The position numbers were made by a program, and so were the translations under genes. 64,000 bases of DNA from Adiantum capillus-veneris (lineage: Eukaryota; Streptophyta; Polypodiopsida; Polypodiales; Pteridaceae): assembly GCA_014529385.2 (NCBI GenBank), contig CM043952.1, positions 155,867,057 to 155,931,056 on the forward strand, read 5' to 3'. The notes beneath the pieces were generated by a model. That model was not told the origin of the DNA, ran no database searches, and saw only the letters and a program-made list of their open reading frames with translations. Below, in pieces: positions 1 to 11,492 of the stretch. The stretch's first letter is position 1. Every line of letters starts with the position of its first letter.

Positions 1-19
1 TCCGCCTCTTGAAGCACCT

Positions 20-775
20 ATGAAGCATGTTTTTGAAGGCTATATTTTGGGTAAGATGCAGTGTTTGAAGGTTCCAAAGGATGGTTCAGTTAGGGCTACA
101 TGCAAGTTGCAAATTGTGCATAGTGATGTTTGTGGACCCATGAAAATTTTATTCTTGGGCATTAACCTTTACTTTGTGACTTTCATTTATGATTTTTCCA
201 AGCATACATGGTTGTATCCGCTTAAGAAAAAGTCCAAAGTGTTTATGTGCTTCAAGAAATTTTTGGCTATGGCTAAAAATGTCTCTAAATATATTACGGG
301 CACCCTCTGTTCTGATCAAGGGGGGGAGTATATGTCTCATAAAATTGATGCATTTTTGGCTAGTTGTGGAATAAACACCAATTTACAGTGCCGTATATGC
401 CTCAACAAAATGATGTTGCTGAAAGGACGAACATGTTGCTTACGGAGATGCCAAGATGTATGGTCAAGAGTCAAGCTTTGCCACATTTGTGTTGGCTTGA
501 GGCCATCATGTGTTCCACTTATGTACTAAAAAGGTATTCTACAAAAGCTCTAGAGTCTATGATTGCATATGAAGCATGACATGATAGAAAGCCATCTATT
601 GATTACATGTGCGTTTTTGGGTGTTTGGATTATGCTTTGGTGCCACAAATGCAACGCAAAAAATTGGATGATAAGGTTGTCAAGTACATTTTTGTTGGTT
701 ATAGTGCGGAAAGAAAAGGTTACAGGTTGTACCATCCGCAAAAAAGTGAAACTTGGTTTCACAAGATAATATGTT
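20..775 (+). pseudogene. Ty1/copia integrase fragment
   Basis: The core DDE region of a copia integrase is visible: 'HSDVCGPM' (first catalytic Asp), 'TWLYPLKKKSKV', 'LCSDQGGEYMS' (second catalytic Asp), then in a shifted frame 'VPYMPQQNDVAERTNMLL' (the usual PQQNGVAER motif with catalytic Glu), and 'FVGYSAERKGYRLYHPQ' of the C-terminal part. In the family these catalyse insertion of the cDNA. A frame change occurs near 365-390, where the reading passes from the first to a second frame, and a stop follows near 577. It is a pseudogene. The zinc-binding N-terminus is only partly in the window. Confidence 0.85.
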
Positions 776-980
776 TTTTAAAGATTCTATTCAGCCCTTG
801 CTGTCATGTAGTAGAGATAGTAAGCATTTATGACTGTTTATTGCCTCTTTTTAATGGTGGAAGTTTGAATGTAAATTCCAACGAGACAAATGTACATCCT
901 ATGGGAGTTTTTAAAAATGTTACTGAAATGTACCCAGCATCTTTCAATAAAAACTATCTCATTTACTTTATAAAAGTGTA

Positions 981-3540
981 AGGTTTACATTCTGTTAAGT
1001 CATACAGAGTTTTATCAAAACAATTGGATAAAAAATTAGACTCTAGAATTATTAATTATAGCCATTATTCACTTGGAAATAATAGGATGATATGGGAAAC
1101 ATAAGCCTCAAAACTACATCTAAAAATAAGAGTTGACCTTTAAAAAAAGAGGAGTAATTTTAGGAAAGGAAGAGTACTTTTAAGAAAGACGAAACATTTT
1201 TAGAAAAGAAGGGATATTTTTAGAGAAGCAAGAGAAGTAAATCAAGTTTAGAGCTTTTTTTCTTGGAAGCCAAGTTTCTCCTAAGATTAGATTCTCAAAT
1301 TTGCGCATCGCGATGCATGCCCGCACAAAATAAATCCATGACTACGCACGAACTTATCTCTTTGCTTTTTTCTATTCTTAGCATTCTATCTTCCTCTTGA
1401 GAGCCTATAAAAAGAATCTTCTCCCTTCACTTTCAAGACACACACATAGAAGTTCTTAGAAGTGAAATCTCTCTTGTCTTGACACTCGAGTTACCTTCTC
1501 ACACTCAACCTCTCTCTCTCAAGCTCTTACCCTCAACCCATCTCCATCTCAAACCCCATCTCTACTATCATCGTGTTGTCTCTTGGAGTGTTGAGTTCTC
1601 TTTCTCTCTCTCTCTCTCTCTTGCCATCTTCTTGGCACACAAGAAATCTATAACTCTGCTTTCACACTAAAGCTTTTTCTCTTCTCTATCTCAGTACGAT
1701 GGCCCTGAAGCCCGAGAGATTCACCATGGGAAATTACCGCACCACGCAAGTGCAGGGAAGAGGGGTTTTTTTACAAGTTACATAAGTGTATAAGTTAGGG
1801 GCAGGCCCCCAATAATTTATCTCCCAAGCTTAAAAAAATAATGGAGGGGGGTATTATATATTTTTTTGGGGGGGGGGGAGTGAGAAAAGGAGAAAATGAG
1901 AGGAAGTTTTTGTGTTTCAAAATCATGGCTTCCCAAAAGAGTTTTTCCTCAAACTTGTGAGTCAATAGCTATAAATATACCTGCAAGAACTAACATTGCT
2001 TTGTGTCAATTACTTGTTTTATGTTTATTGTTTATTTTTTAAAGGGATGACAGCTATAAAGAGTTTGTATAAATGTAAATCTACACGGAGAACCTATTAC
2101 AACTTTATAACCATGTTTTTTGAGCAATTTAGATGGGTCAAAATTAGAAGAATAGCCAAAGTGGAGGCTGATTGGGCACATAGTTTGAAAGTCAAACTAA
2201 GATACATTGAGGTTATATATAGTTATCAATAGAATTGGTTCCTTAGTACATTTCCATTAACTATGTTGCACACACTTTGACTAGTTTTACTCAGTTAGAT
2301 CATGTGAGACCTAAATTTTATATGTATGGTAGGGCTATGATAGTTTTCTTCATCAATGATTGTATAAGCGTAGAAAGGGGGGTCATATTTGCTAATATGA
2401 GTCGTGTATAGGGGTTTTATTAAAGTTTTCCGCTCACAGGTGGCATCCCGTTTTATATATAGAGTGAATCCCCCGGGCCATGAAGCGAGTGACTAGAAGC
2501 TCCAAGGATGCTCCTGTCGTTCCACCTCCAAGAAAGGTGCAAAGGAATGTGTCAACTACTCTAATCGTAGCTCAAGCGGAGGTATCAATTGCGGAAGAAA
2601 TTGAAGGCGTTCAACCTCCAACGTGTAGAAGGTAGTCAAACATGTCACTAATCCGGTAGGACAAATTTATAATTTTGAATTGTTATTGATGTTGACATGG
2701 GAAGACAAGCATAAGAATTCCCTGAAAACCATTCAAGAAGCATGATTGTATCACAAGAAACAAGCATAAGTTTTTATAGAATAGTGAAAGAATTGTTTGA
2801 TAAATTATCACTATTTGATAACTTGTTATTGCTTGATAAACTATTATGGTTTGATAAGTTCTTATTGTTTGATATTAAGAGCTGGTTGATCATGTTTGAA
2901 AAATCATTTAAAAAAAGGAATTGTTGAAAGAATATCTTTTGTTCTTTGTATCTAGCAAGATGCCTTGCGCTTTGCAAGGTGATCTCGCGGTTATCGGAGA
3001 TTAAGTTGAGGTTATCAGCTCTCTTTTTATTCCTGGCAATGAACAAGATGCCTTGCATTTAACGATATTCTTTGCGGTTAGCGAGATAGAAAAGTTGCAG
3101 AATTCGCGGTTAGAGAATAAGTGAATCCTTTGCAAAAGCTATGTTGGTTAGACAAAAAAATCCACGGGTAACAGCAAACACATAAGAAATCGGAAAATTC
3201 TTTTTTTTATTAAATATAGAATGTCTTCTTTAGGCCTTGTTTGAGCTGTTTTGGTGGTGTTTGAAGGGCTGTATGAACGAGCCTATGTACAAAACTAATA
3301 AAGGAACATTGTTTGTATATGCACAATAATGTAGTAATAATTAAAAAACAAGAAGATCGGATGAGTGCGGTGTGGAAAGTGCGAGAGTAGTATCCAAACA
3401 AATCTATGTCTATAGACGCGTGGACCCAATTAGTCGAGTACTTTTCACAGGACTAATAGTTAGTTTAGACTAAGTCTCATAGCATATTTAGGATGTGTTT
3501 TTAGAACCTAAGTATGTCAATGAGATTTTATATTTATGAT
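981..3540. other. Unassigned spacer between copia integrase and RT remnants
   Basis: No convincing coding region was found. There is a TATA-like box (CTATAAAAAG, 1405-1414) followed by a pyrimidine-rich tract with (CT)n near 1600-1621, which looks like the promoter and start region of an LTR. A short G-run lies near 1868-1880. A stretch near 2480-2640 could be the basic linker of the copia polyprotein. Positions 2780-2880 hold several imperfect copies of a TTTGATAA-type word. I see no paired LTRs. Confidence 0.4.
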
Positions 3541-3789
3541 ATATGAATCAGCTTCCATTGGGATCCTCTGATTTATCATCTTGGCTTGTGGTGTATGACC
3601 CTTACAACCACGATCATGATGGATAGAGGACTTCCTCACTTCTATTGCTCGTATCTCTACTTTGTGGAAATGGAGTAGGGTGTCATCAATGAAGCTTTAG
3701 AATAAAGAAAGTCCATCTATCAAGTCACCCCAATCTTTCGGTTTGGAGACCTCATAGTTATAGATCATTCAATTTTTGATGCAGATGTA

Positions 3790-4700
3790 CTTGATGAGGA
3801 AAGGGTTGAGAATGAGCAAGCTAGATTTATGCCAAAATGGCTGGTGCATACTTTGCGTGACAGTAAATTGGATGCACCCTTGTCTAGTCTCATTTAGGTT
3901 CTTGCCATTCATCTTATGTATCAAATTGCTATGATTTTGCTCTTTCTAGCTTATGTGATGTTGAGCAACCTCTACCTTTTGATGAACCACATAACTCAAA
4001 AAATTGGATGGCTGGATGGCTACCATGAAATCAAAATATGATACACTTATAGGAAATGACACATGGACTTTATGGGATCTGCCTCTTGGAAAAAATACCA
4101 TTAATATGAAATGGATTACAAGTTGAAACGTCAGCCGGATGGTGAGATTGATCGCTATAAGGCTCAACTTGTTGCAAAGGGTTATGCATATCAGAAAGGC
4201 ATACATTTTCTCCCATTTGTGGTATGACTATTGTGCATTTCCTATGTGCATTGGTAGCTCATTTTGGTTGGGATGTACATCAATCAGACATTGTTTACTG
4301 ATTTCTTGAATGGTGAAATATTTGAAGAAGTTTATATAATTCAACCTCGCAGTTTTGTCAAGTAAGGACAAGAGGATAAAGTGTGTAAATGTAAGAAATC
4401 TTTGTATGGGTTGAAGCAATATTCTCATGATTAGTATGGAAAATTTGACACACATTTGGTCAAACGAGGATTTTGTAATAGTCCAGCAGAAAGAACTTTG
4501 TATGTGAAACTGGAGGGCGATCTACTTCTCATTGTTGTTCTATATGTGGATGATTTGCTGATCACTAGTCCCAAGCAGGCACACATTGCTAGAATTCAAA
4601 GCTGGTTTGAATGTTAATTTTAAGATGAAACATTTGGGATTGTTGCATCATTACTTGGGCATACACTTTAAGCATTGTGATGGTGGTATTGCCTTCTGTT
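3790..4700 (+). pseudogene. Ty1/copia reverse transcriptase fragment
   Basis: RT motifs in order across several frames: 'TLRDSKLDAPLSS' (pre-RT linker), 'LKRQPDGEIDRYKAQLVAKG', 'FLNGEIFEEVYIIQP', 'KSLYGLKQ' and 'VVLYVDDLLITSPKQ', the last holding the YVDD catalytic pair. In this family the domain copies element RNA into DNA. Stops occur between several motifs, for example near 4364-4366 and 4430-4440, and frame changes are frequent. It belongs to the same copia copy as the integrase fragment upstream and is not functional. Confidence 0.85.
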
Positions 4701-4789
4701 AGACAAGTTACATACAAACATTGCTATGTAAGTTTGGACTTGAGGATTGCAAACCTATTGACATTCCCATGGAAACATGTTTGAAATTT

Positions 4790-5525
4790 GAGTCTTCATG
4801 AAGTGGTGATCTTGCTAATCTCACTCTTTACCAAAGTGATATTGGGTGCCTTAATTATGTATGCAACACAAGGCTAGATATTTATTGTGCAATCTCACAA
4901 GTCAACAAATCAAGTCAACAAGGCTAGATATTTATTTTGCAATCTCACAAGTCAACAAATTTATGCATAGCCTAGGGTCTAAGCATTGGCACGCTGTCAA
5001 ACCGATCTTTTGCTACTTAAGTGACACTTTACATCTTCGCTTGTTTTATCCCAAGGGGGGGATCATTGCCTGCCAGATTTACATACATTTTTGGACTCAA
5101 ATTGGGATGGTAGTTTTGACACCCAAGTGTCCACAAGTGGTTTTTGTTTCATGCTTGGAAATTCATGTACCTCATGGTTGAGCAAGAAGCAACCTATAGT
5201 GGTCACCTCTAGTTGTGAGTTTGAGTACAGGAAAGTTTTCATAGCTACGATTGAGTGTGTATGGCTCAGATGCCTTATGGATAATTTGGGTGCTGGACAT
5301 GACATTGCCAACACCGTCTACATTGTTAGTTACAGTGCATTGGCAGTTGCAAGGGACCCAATTTTTCATGCTCACATAAAGCACATTGAGGTGCATTACC
5401 ACTATGTCAGGGAGAGGCTCTCAACAGGAGAGATCATCTTGGCTTATGTGCCAACATAGGACAACCGTGCAAATCTTTTCACAAAGGCATTGTCTTGTGA
5501 GAAGTCCAAAGCTTTGTACAAAGCT
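4790..5525 (+). pseudogene. Ty1/copia RNase H fragment
   Basis: Motifs typical of the copia RT-RNase H end are present: 'HWHAVKPIFCYLSDTLHL', 'SNWDGSFDTQVSTSGFCFML', 'SWLSKKQPIVVTSSCEFEY', 'ARDPIFHAHIKHIEVHYHYV' and a terminal 'ANLFTKAL' region. A local tandem duplication of about 52 bp (near 4869-4960, the 'ggctagatatttatt' repeat) interrupts the start. Frameshifts separate the motifs. This is the last coding part of the copia element before its 3' LTR. Confidence 0.82.
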
Positions 5526-5642
5526 TTGGGCTTACTCCCCTTTGTGGATTGATCATGTCCTCAGGACATGGCACTTCCCTATACTCTTTGTGCTAGCTCT
5601 CGTTCATGGCATCACTCCCAAGGGGATTTGTTCCCATATTCA

Positions 5643-5913
5643 TGTGGTAGTGATGTGTGTGAATACATCACTACCACAGTTAGGACCATCAGGGCATTTT
5701 CTCCCTTAGGATGTGTGATGTGTGTGAATAGACTTAGGACCATCAGGACATTTTCTCCCTCACTAGAAGGTTTTCTCCCTCGTGCATTGTATATATGTCC
5801 ACTCTAGGGCTATCTTATATTTCCATTGCACACTAAGTAATACACAATTGTGTGCCTTGAACTTCCTTCATCTTCTCCAAGCTGTGTGTTTCCCAGCAAC
5901 TCTAATTCCAACA
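5643..5913 (+). repeat. Putative 3' LTR of the decayed copia element
   Basis: The stretch begins TGTGGTAGTGATG and ends ATTCCAACA, giving TG...CA ends, and follows the RNase H remnant by about 120 bp. It starts with a short inverted repeat (GTGGTAGTGATG and CATCACTACCAC) and contains a duplicated 'aggaccatcaggacatttt' segment. The matching 5' LTR would lie outside the window, so the call rests on position and terminal bases only. Confidence 0.4.
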
Positions 5914-6558
5914 CATAGCTCTCATTGTGTCCACACACAAAAATTAATGGCATTTCTACAATTACTATTTGACAATGTTTGTCCTGCTTTTCCCATGTGT
6001 GCATGAAAGTCCAATGGAGAAGATGTGTAAACAAAGACCACATTGAGGGGTTGGAGTACTTGTGGATACAACCTAGTGTCAATGATGAAAGTAGTAGAGA
6101 AGCATCAAGTAATTTTGACATCAAATCCAAACCAAGGAATGACAAAGTTGTAACCCTTAGCTGCAAAGCTTTCTTAGGGGTTATCTTAATGGCCAACAAT
6201 CACATTCTCAACAAGGGCATGGACACTATTGTAAAGGATGCAAAATAGCAAAATATTATTTCAATCATATGGAGTGAAAATATATCCAAACCTCTACATT
6301 ACACTCTTGAGGATGGGAAATTTTACTAAAGGATTCCACCTTACAGAATGTTATCTTATATGAAGCACACAATAGCCTGCTTTAGGACATCCAAGCTATG
6401 TCAAAACCCTCAACTTTTTTTGCAAAAGTTACTATTGGCAAGGGTAGAAAGGTGATCTCCTTCACTATACAATGCCTTTCAAGGGTTAAAGCTTAAAGAC
6501 TAAAGATGCCAAGTAAACTACATCTTTCAAATGAAGTGGGAATTCATGAATCATTAGC
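5914..6558. other. No gene recognised
   Basis: Between the copia remnant and the next gypsy remnant I see no recognisable domain. An open stretch at 5979-6248 has no family resemblance that I can support. Confidence 0.4.
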
Positions 6559-7640
6559 ATGGATTTTATTATTGGATTTTCCACTCTTCAAGTTGTCTAT
6601 GCCTCGATTATGGTGGTAGTCAATAGGCTCACTAAAGTGGCACATCTTATACCAGCCAAGACTACTTTCACTCCTTCATATACTAGTTATCTTTTTATGA
6701 AGGAGATCTTTCGGCTTTTTGGTTTACCTAGAAGGATTATAAGTGATTCTGATACCAAATTTACTTCAAAATTTTGAGTTTCATTCTTTCAAGCCATTAT
6801 TATTCAATTATGCTTCAAGATCACCTATCATCCTCAAACTGATGGCCCAAGACAAAAGGTTAATCAAGTAATCAATGATATGCTTTGAGCTTGCAATAAT
6901 CAAGAGCCTTGCAAATTAAGTTTAATATATACATTGAGTAGATATTAAATCAGGAGCCTCACAAATGGATTTGATATATATCCTTAGTAGAATATGCCTA
7001 AAACTCCTCTACTTACATGGGTATCAGGATGGCACCCTTTAATACTCTCTACGATCAAGTATGTTTATCATGTTTTAAATTTTAGACCCTATTAAAAGCG
7101 TAGAAGCATCATAAAAAATGTTAGAAGAGATGGAGGTCCAAACTAAATCTATTCAGAAAGATAATTAGGTGGATGAAGATAGTCAAAAGAAGAATACAAA
7201 CCTTAACAGATTTGACTAGGTTTTTAACGAAGGTGACAAAAGCCTAAGAAAAATAATTTGTCTTTGGGAAAGTACAAGAATCATTACCACTATTGTGGAC
7301 CTTATGAAACCATGAAGCTCATAAGTGATTAAACCTAAAAGTTAAATATTCCACCTCATCTCAAAGTTCATGATGTATTTCATGTTGGCCTACTGAAAAA
7401 ATATGTACCTAACCCACATCATATCCTCAATTATGAGAAAATCATCTTACCTACCGAAGAAATACTTCAGCTTCAATCGGATTCTATCTTGAAAAATTGA
7501 GAGAGGAATTTCAAAAACAAATCTATTTGAGAACACCTTGTTTCAAGAAGCACTACCCAATTGAAGATGCTACTTGGGAAGAAGAAGCAACACTCCTCAA
7601 AAACTATGCCAGCGTACTGTTGAGATAAAGACATCTCAAT
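6559..7640 (+). pseudogene. Decayed Ty3/gypsy integrase and chromodomain tail
   Basis: Integrase core residues are readable: 'MDFIIGF', 'VVVNRLTKVAHLIPAKTT' and 'LFGLPRRIISDSDTKFTSKF' (catalytic Asp in the SD.D..F context), then 'ITYHPQTDG'. Further on come 'HLKVHDVFHVGLLKKYVP' and a degraded chromodomain-like tail ending near 7610. This is the end of a chromovirus pol gene. RT and upstream domains are missing. Stops and frameshifts show long decay. Confidence 0.75.
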
Positions 7641-7657
7641 TGCTAAGTTGGGGAGAT

Positions 7658-9560
7658 TGTAAGACACCTTCTTTTCCACTAAAGTTGGCATTATTTTTGT
7701 TATAAATGCATAAAAGGATGTAAATTGGGTAAAGTATGATATTTTAAGAATCTTTAGTTGGACATTACTTCATATATAGATTTTTTGCTCTACTCTGAGA
7801 TCAAAAAATCTAGACTAAAATTTTAATGGAACTTGTAGATCTTTTTGAGAATATAAGGGCTAAAAAATATACAATCCTATTGGCTAGAATGGATAAGAAA
7901 TCACATGGGTTCCACATGGAGTCACATGGGGTTTAGTATGGCTTTCAGATGAACCATGGAAGCTACTATCAGGCTTGGAATCCCTAGAACAAGATAGAGT
8001 GTAGAGCCATTGGGTGGCCTCTAGGACATCAGTAGGCCTAAAATAGCATGCTAGTGTGAGTTACCAATCTAGTGGCTTGCTCTTGCAGTTGGAAGGTAGC
8101 TTCTAGGGTAGAAGATCCTCTGCTTAACAAAAGCTATAAATAGGCACTAAGTTCTCACATATCTACACATTGTGTTGGAAATACTGAACTCAAAACTTCT
8201 ACTTCTCCCAAGAAAAGAGCATCCTCAAACCACTTAAGAGATCAAAAACTCAAGTGGATTTATGATATAGGATTATTATGCTTATTTTTCTTTACAATCT
8301 CTAGATGCAATTGTGTCAAGTATTTCTCTATGCTAGAATCTTTACTAATTACTCACCTTGTTTGCCTAAACAAGAAAGACTATGCTAATCATTCCTAGTA
8401 TATTATGCATTATTAAAACTAATTGAGTAACTAGAATTGGTACTTATGCTCTAGTTAATCATAAAGCATTATTAGTCTATTAATTATTTATACTTATAGT
8501 ATTGATTAGCTTAACTTTTCTTAGTAAAAACTAGCTAAACTATAGCTTAATTAGGAAAATTAAAGGTAGAATTGGATTCTCTATTGCATGGTTAAGAGAC
8601 ATGTATTCTCAGTCACACACCTAATTTTTGACTATTAAAATAGAGGAGAAATTATTGTTGTGAAAAATTAAGTTGAATTTGATTTGCCCAAATACTTAGG
8701 ATATTGGGAAGGCCAACAATACAAATATGCTACTCAATTTTTCACTTTATGTATTTTTAAGTTGATTTTTAAATTCTTATGATATAAGAAATTACACTAA
8801 TTATTCTTATGATCTTTAAAAAACAACCGAAGGTGTATTTTGACCTTATTGTTTTTCGAAAAATTTAAAGATTACTTATTGTTAACTTTGACTATTTTAG
8901 TTGAAATAATACAAAATTATGCTTAAAAAGTAAAAATAGCTATAAAAAATACCAATAATTTTGATCCAATAATTATTTACTTAAAAAATCTAGAGATGAT
9001 TAAGAGTATCTTCAAACCTTAATTTTCTAATTATTATTAGCAAGATTACTTTTTTTATACAAATTGAATAGAGAAATACAAGGATGTTATAATTAATTAT
9101 GAGATAATTATGGCACATATCCCTTAGCTATATCTATCTATGGTTATAATTAGAGAGCTTAACTAACTCATAGAAATTTATGAATCAAGTATCTATTATA
9201 AAACTAGCCATAAAAGTAAAGAATTAAATATAGAGACACATGCATGAGATTTACGAGAGTGTATCTAATATCTTTGGTGCATCCTGGCTACCCTTAGAAA
9301 ATGAAAGAGACTAATATAGATATCTAAGTGTAGTAGCTACAACACTTCGCAACAAGTTTCGAGATCAGGTAGTGAATGATCATAAGGCTATTCCCAACAA
9401 CGTTGCAACACTAGTAGAGAACAAGGAGGCAATACCGATTTATACCTTTCATGAATGTTGCATAGGTTAGAAATGTCATCCAAGTTATGTATACATTGTA
9501 TATGTGTCCATATAAAGTTAATTAAAAATCAATCTTATGAAAAACAATGAAACATAAGGT
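7658..9560 (+). repeat. Probable 3' LTR region of the decayed gypsy element
   Basis: A purine-rich 'ttggggaga' just after the pol remnant is followed by TGTAAGACACC, a typical polypurine tract and LTR start. A TATA-like box (CTATAAATAG, 8134-8143) precedes a region that could be the transcription start of the LTR. The right boundary cannot be placed because no second LTR is in the window; the rest is AT-rich and without genes. Confidence 0.4.
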
Positions 9561-10500
9561 TTATCCTTGGAAACATGGTATTTGATTGTAAACTAGGAAA
9601 GAAATGTTTGGGACAAAGTGATTGACTAAGAAAAAATGTTGTTAAACCTTTTGGTATGGTTTCTCTTAGACTCTCTATTTACTAGCATTGATATCAAGTG
9701 GCAGTTGTCGTGGCATGAGATGACACCTGAGGTGCACCATTGTCATAGTATGCCAGTTGGCCCAACAAAATACTGTGGACTTCTTATTTTGTAGTGGCGT
9801 GAGACAATTTCCATGTTTTCAAGTGTTTTTTTGGATAATATATAAATAGATGTGTCATGATTGTGCAAGAAGGACTTCTCAAAGAAACCTATTCCAAGAG
9901 TGTCTTGATGGAGAAAACTGACTGATCCTTCATTTTAAAAGAATGTCTTCAATACTATTTGAAAAGCTGATGCAATGGACATGTAAGATGAGATAATCTA
10001 ATAAAAAAATTGAAATGTTTTCACATTGTGGTATTAATAAAAAAAAAATTCAAAGTGGTGTAAGTATGGTATGGAAAGTACAAGAATGAAGCCACAATGG
10101 CAGCATTTAATGGACGCGTGGACACGATCAGTCGAGTATCTTTCCAAAGATTTGTGCCAGGTTAGCATAAATGATGTTATGCTTTAGAGACCAATGAAAC
10201 TTGATGGCTATGCCTATGAAATCTATGGGATAAAAACTCATCAAGGTTAGCTTCCCTGGAGTATGCACTTTCTAGATTGACTTCAGTTTAGATGTGTATT
10301 ATTGTAAGCTATTGTGAAGCTCAACATTTAGTGACTTTTGTTTGAATGTATGCAATGTCTAGATTCACAAATCTATGGTGTCTGTATAGAATTAGGAGGT
10401 AGAACGTTAATGTTGGGTTTTTTTCTTAGTCTCCGCAGTAGTGCAAGATGAGACCAACCCTTCACTAGTGCTTCATGCCTAAAGCTACAAGTGTAGCAAA
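9561..10500. other. No gene recognised; contains a dispersed repeat
   Basis: No coding region was found. A stretch near 10060-10150 (GACGCGTGGAC...AGTCGAGTA) resembles one near 3365-3450 in the same orientation, so both probably belong to one old dispersed repeat. Confidence 0.35.
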
Positions 10501-10505
10501 GGAAC

Positions 10506-11440
10506 TGCTGGCGGATACGCCACAACGGACGTCAGCACAGCGAGAACTCACCAAACAAGATTTGTCAGTTTAGGACAAATCTCGACCCGCAGGCACGTGG
10601 AAGCAAGCATAGGGTGTCAACCTACACTCGACCGACTCTCGACTACTTCATACAAAGGTCTCTACCCAATGTCTAAGCTACAGCCTTCATAAGTGCATAA
10701 GAGGAGATTTCCTACAACGCTTTCAAGAGCCAAATACCCATCAAACGTTCTTGAAATACCACAGAACTTGAAGGAAACCCTATTAACACCAATAGGTCTC
10801 TCTCCCTAACGTCCATGAACCAAAACCCCAACCCTAAACACCTGGTGCAAAATCACGAAGGATGTCTGGTCGAAATTTGCAAGTCGTCGTTTCTGAAAAT
10901 TAAAGTGCCTAATGTATAGCTCTATTCAATGCGAACGCGTGGATATGCTAAAATGCAAAAACAGACAAGGTATGCTCACCGAATCACCAGATGTAGCTCG
11001 TGGGTGGAGTTCGCAAAGCCAGACCGTACACCCGCAATGTAGGTATTGGCGCGTAGCTCTCTTCGGGGGAAACACGCTGCACTTCTCCGCACTCAATTCC
11101 GACCACCGGTGCGCGCATAGTGTCAAGATAAAACTCTCTCTCTCTCTCTCGTACACAGAGTACGCTCACTAGCACAGACAGAACTTTTTAAAAAATGACA
11201 AAGGGTTTTTTTCATTAAGGTCAAAAGTGGTATAAAATACCTTACAATCTCAAATCCTAATGTTCCAATTTAACAATTCACTTAGTGTAAATGTCAAAAA
11301 TGGGATACAATCTAGAAGCTTCTGCAAGCCCCACTATTTACAAAGGTGAAATGACGATTTTTTTGTCAATTAAAGAATAATTACAAAAATAATATCCTGT
11401 CGAGCAATCATTCTCTGTTGGGTGTGTCCAACTGCTAACA
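10506..11440 (-). repeat. 3' LTR of the giant gypsy element
   Basis: Read on the - strand it starts TGTTAGCAGTTGG and ends CCGCCAGCA, giving TG...CA ends. It is about 935 bp and pairs with 49768-50778. It holds only about nine CT units at 11133-11151, where the partner LTR has about 46. A half-copy of the element's palindrome word (acgaaggatgtct) lies near 10856-10868. Confidence 0.92.
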
Positions 11441-11455
11441 CTCCCCCCCTCCTAG
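11441..11455 (-). promoter_or_regulatory. 3' polypurine tract of the giant element
   Basis: On the - strand the 15 bases CTAGGAGGGGGGGAG directly precede the 3' LTR (TGTTAGC). This is where plus-strand DNA synthesis is primed in the family. The identical 15-mer occurs again at 21570-21584. Confidence 0.88.
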
Positions 11456-11492
11456 TTCATGTCGTCCCCGACATGGCAGTAGAGCTGCTTCT

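Larger units (their letters stand above)
1..5913 (+). mobile_element. Decayed Ty1/copia element, 3' part
   Basis: Remnants of a copia polyprotein occur in the canonical copia order integrase, RT, RNase H on the + strand, followed by a putative 3' LTR. Gag, protease and the 5' LTR would lie left of the window. Frames are broken by many stops and indels, so this is an old copy. About 2.5 kb of mostly unrecognised sequence (981-3540) separates integrase from RT and may hold further insertions. The copia assignment is firm from the domain order and motifs; the outer boundary is tentative. Confidence 0.8.
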
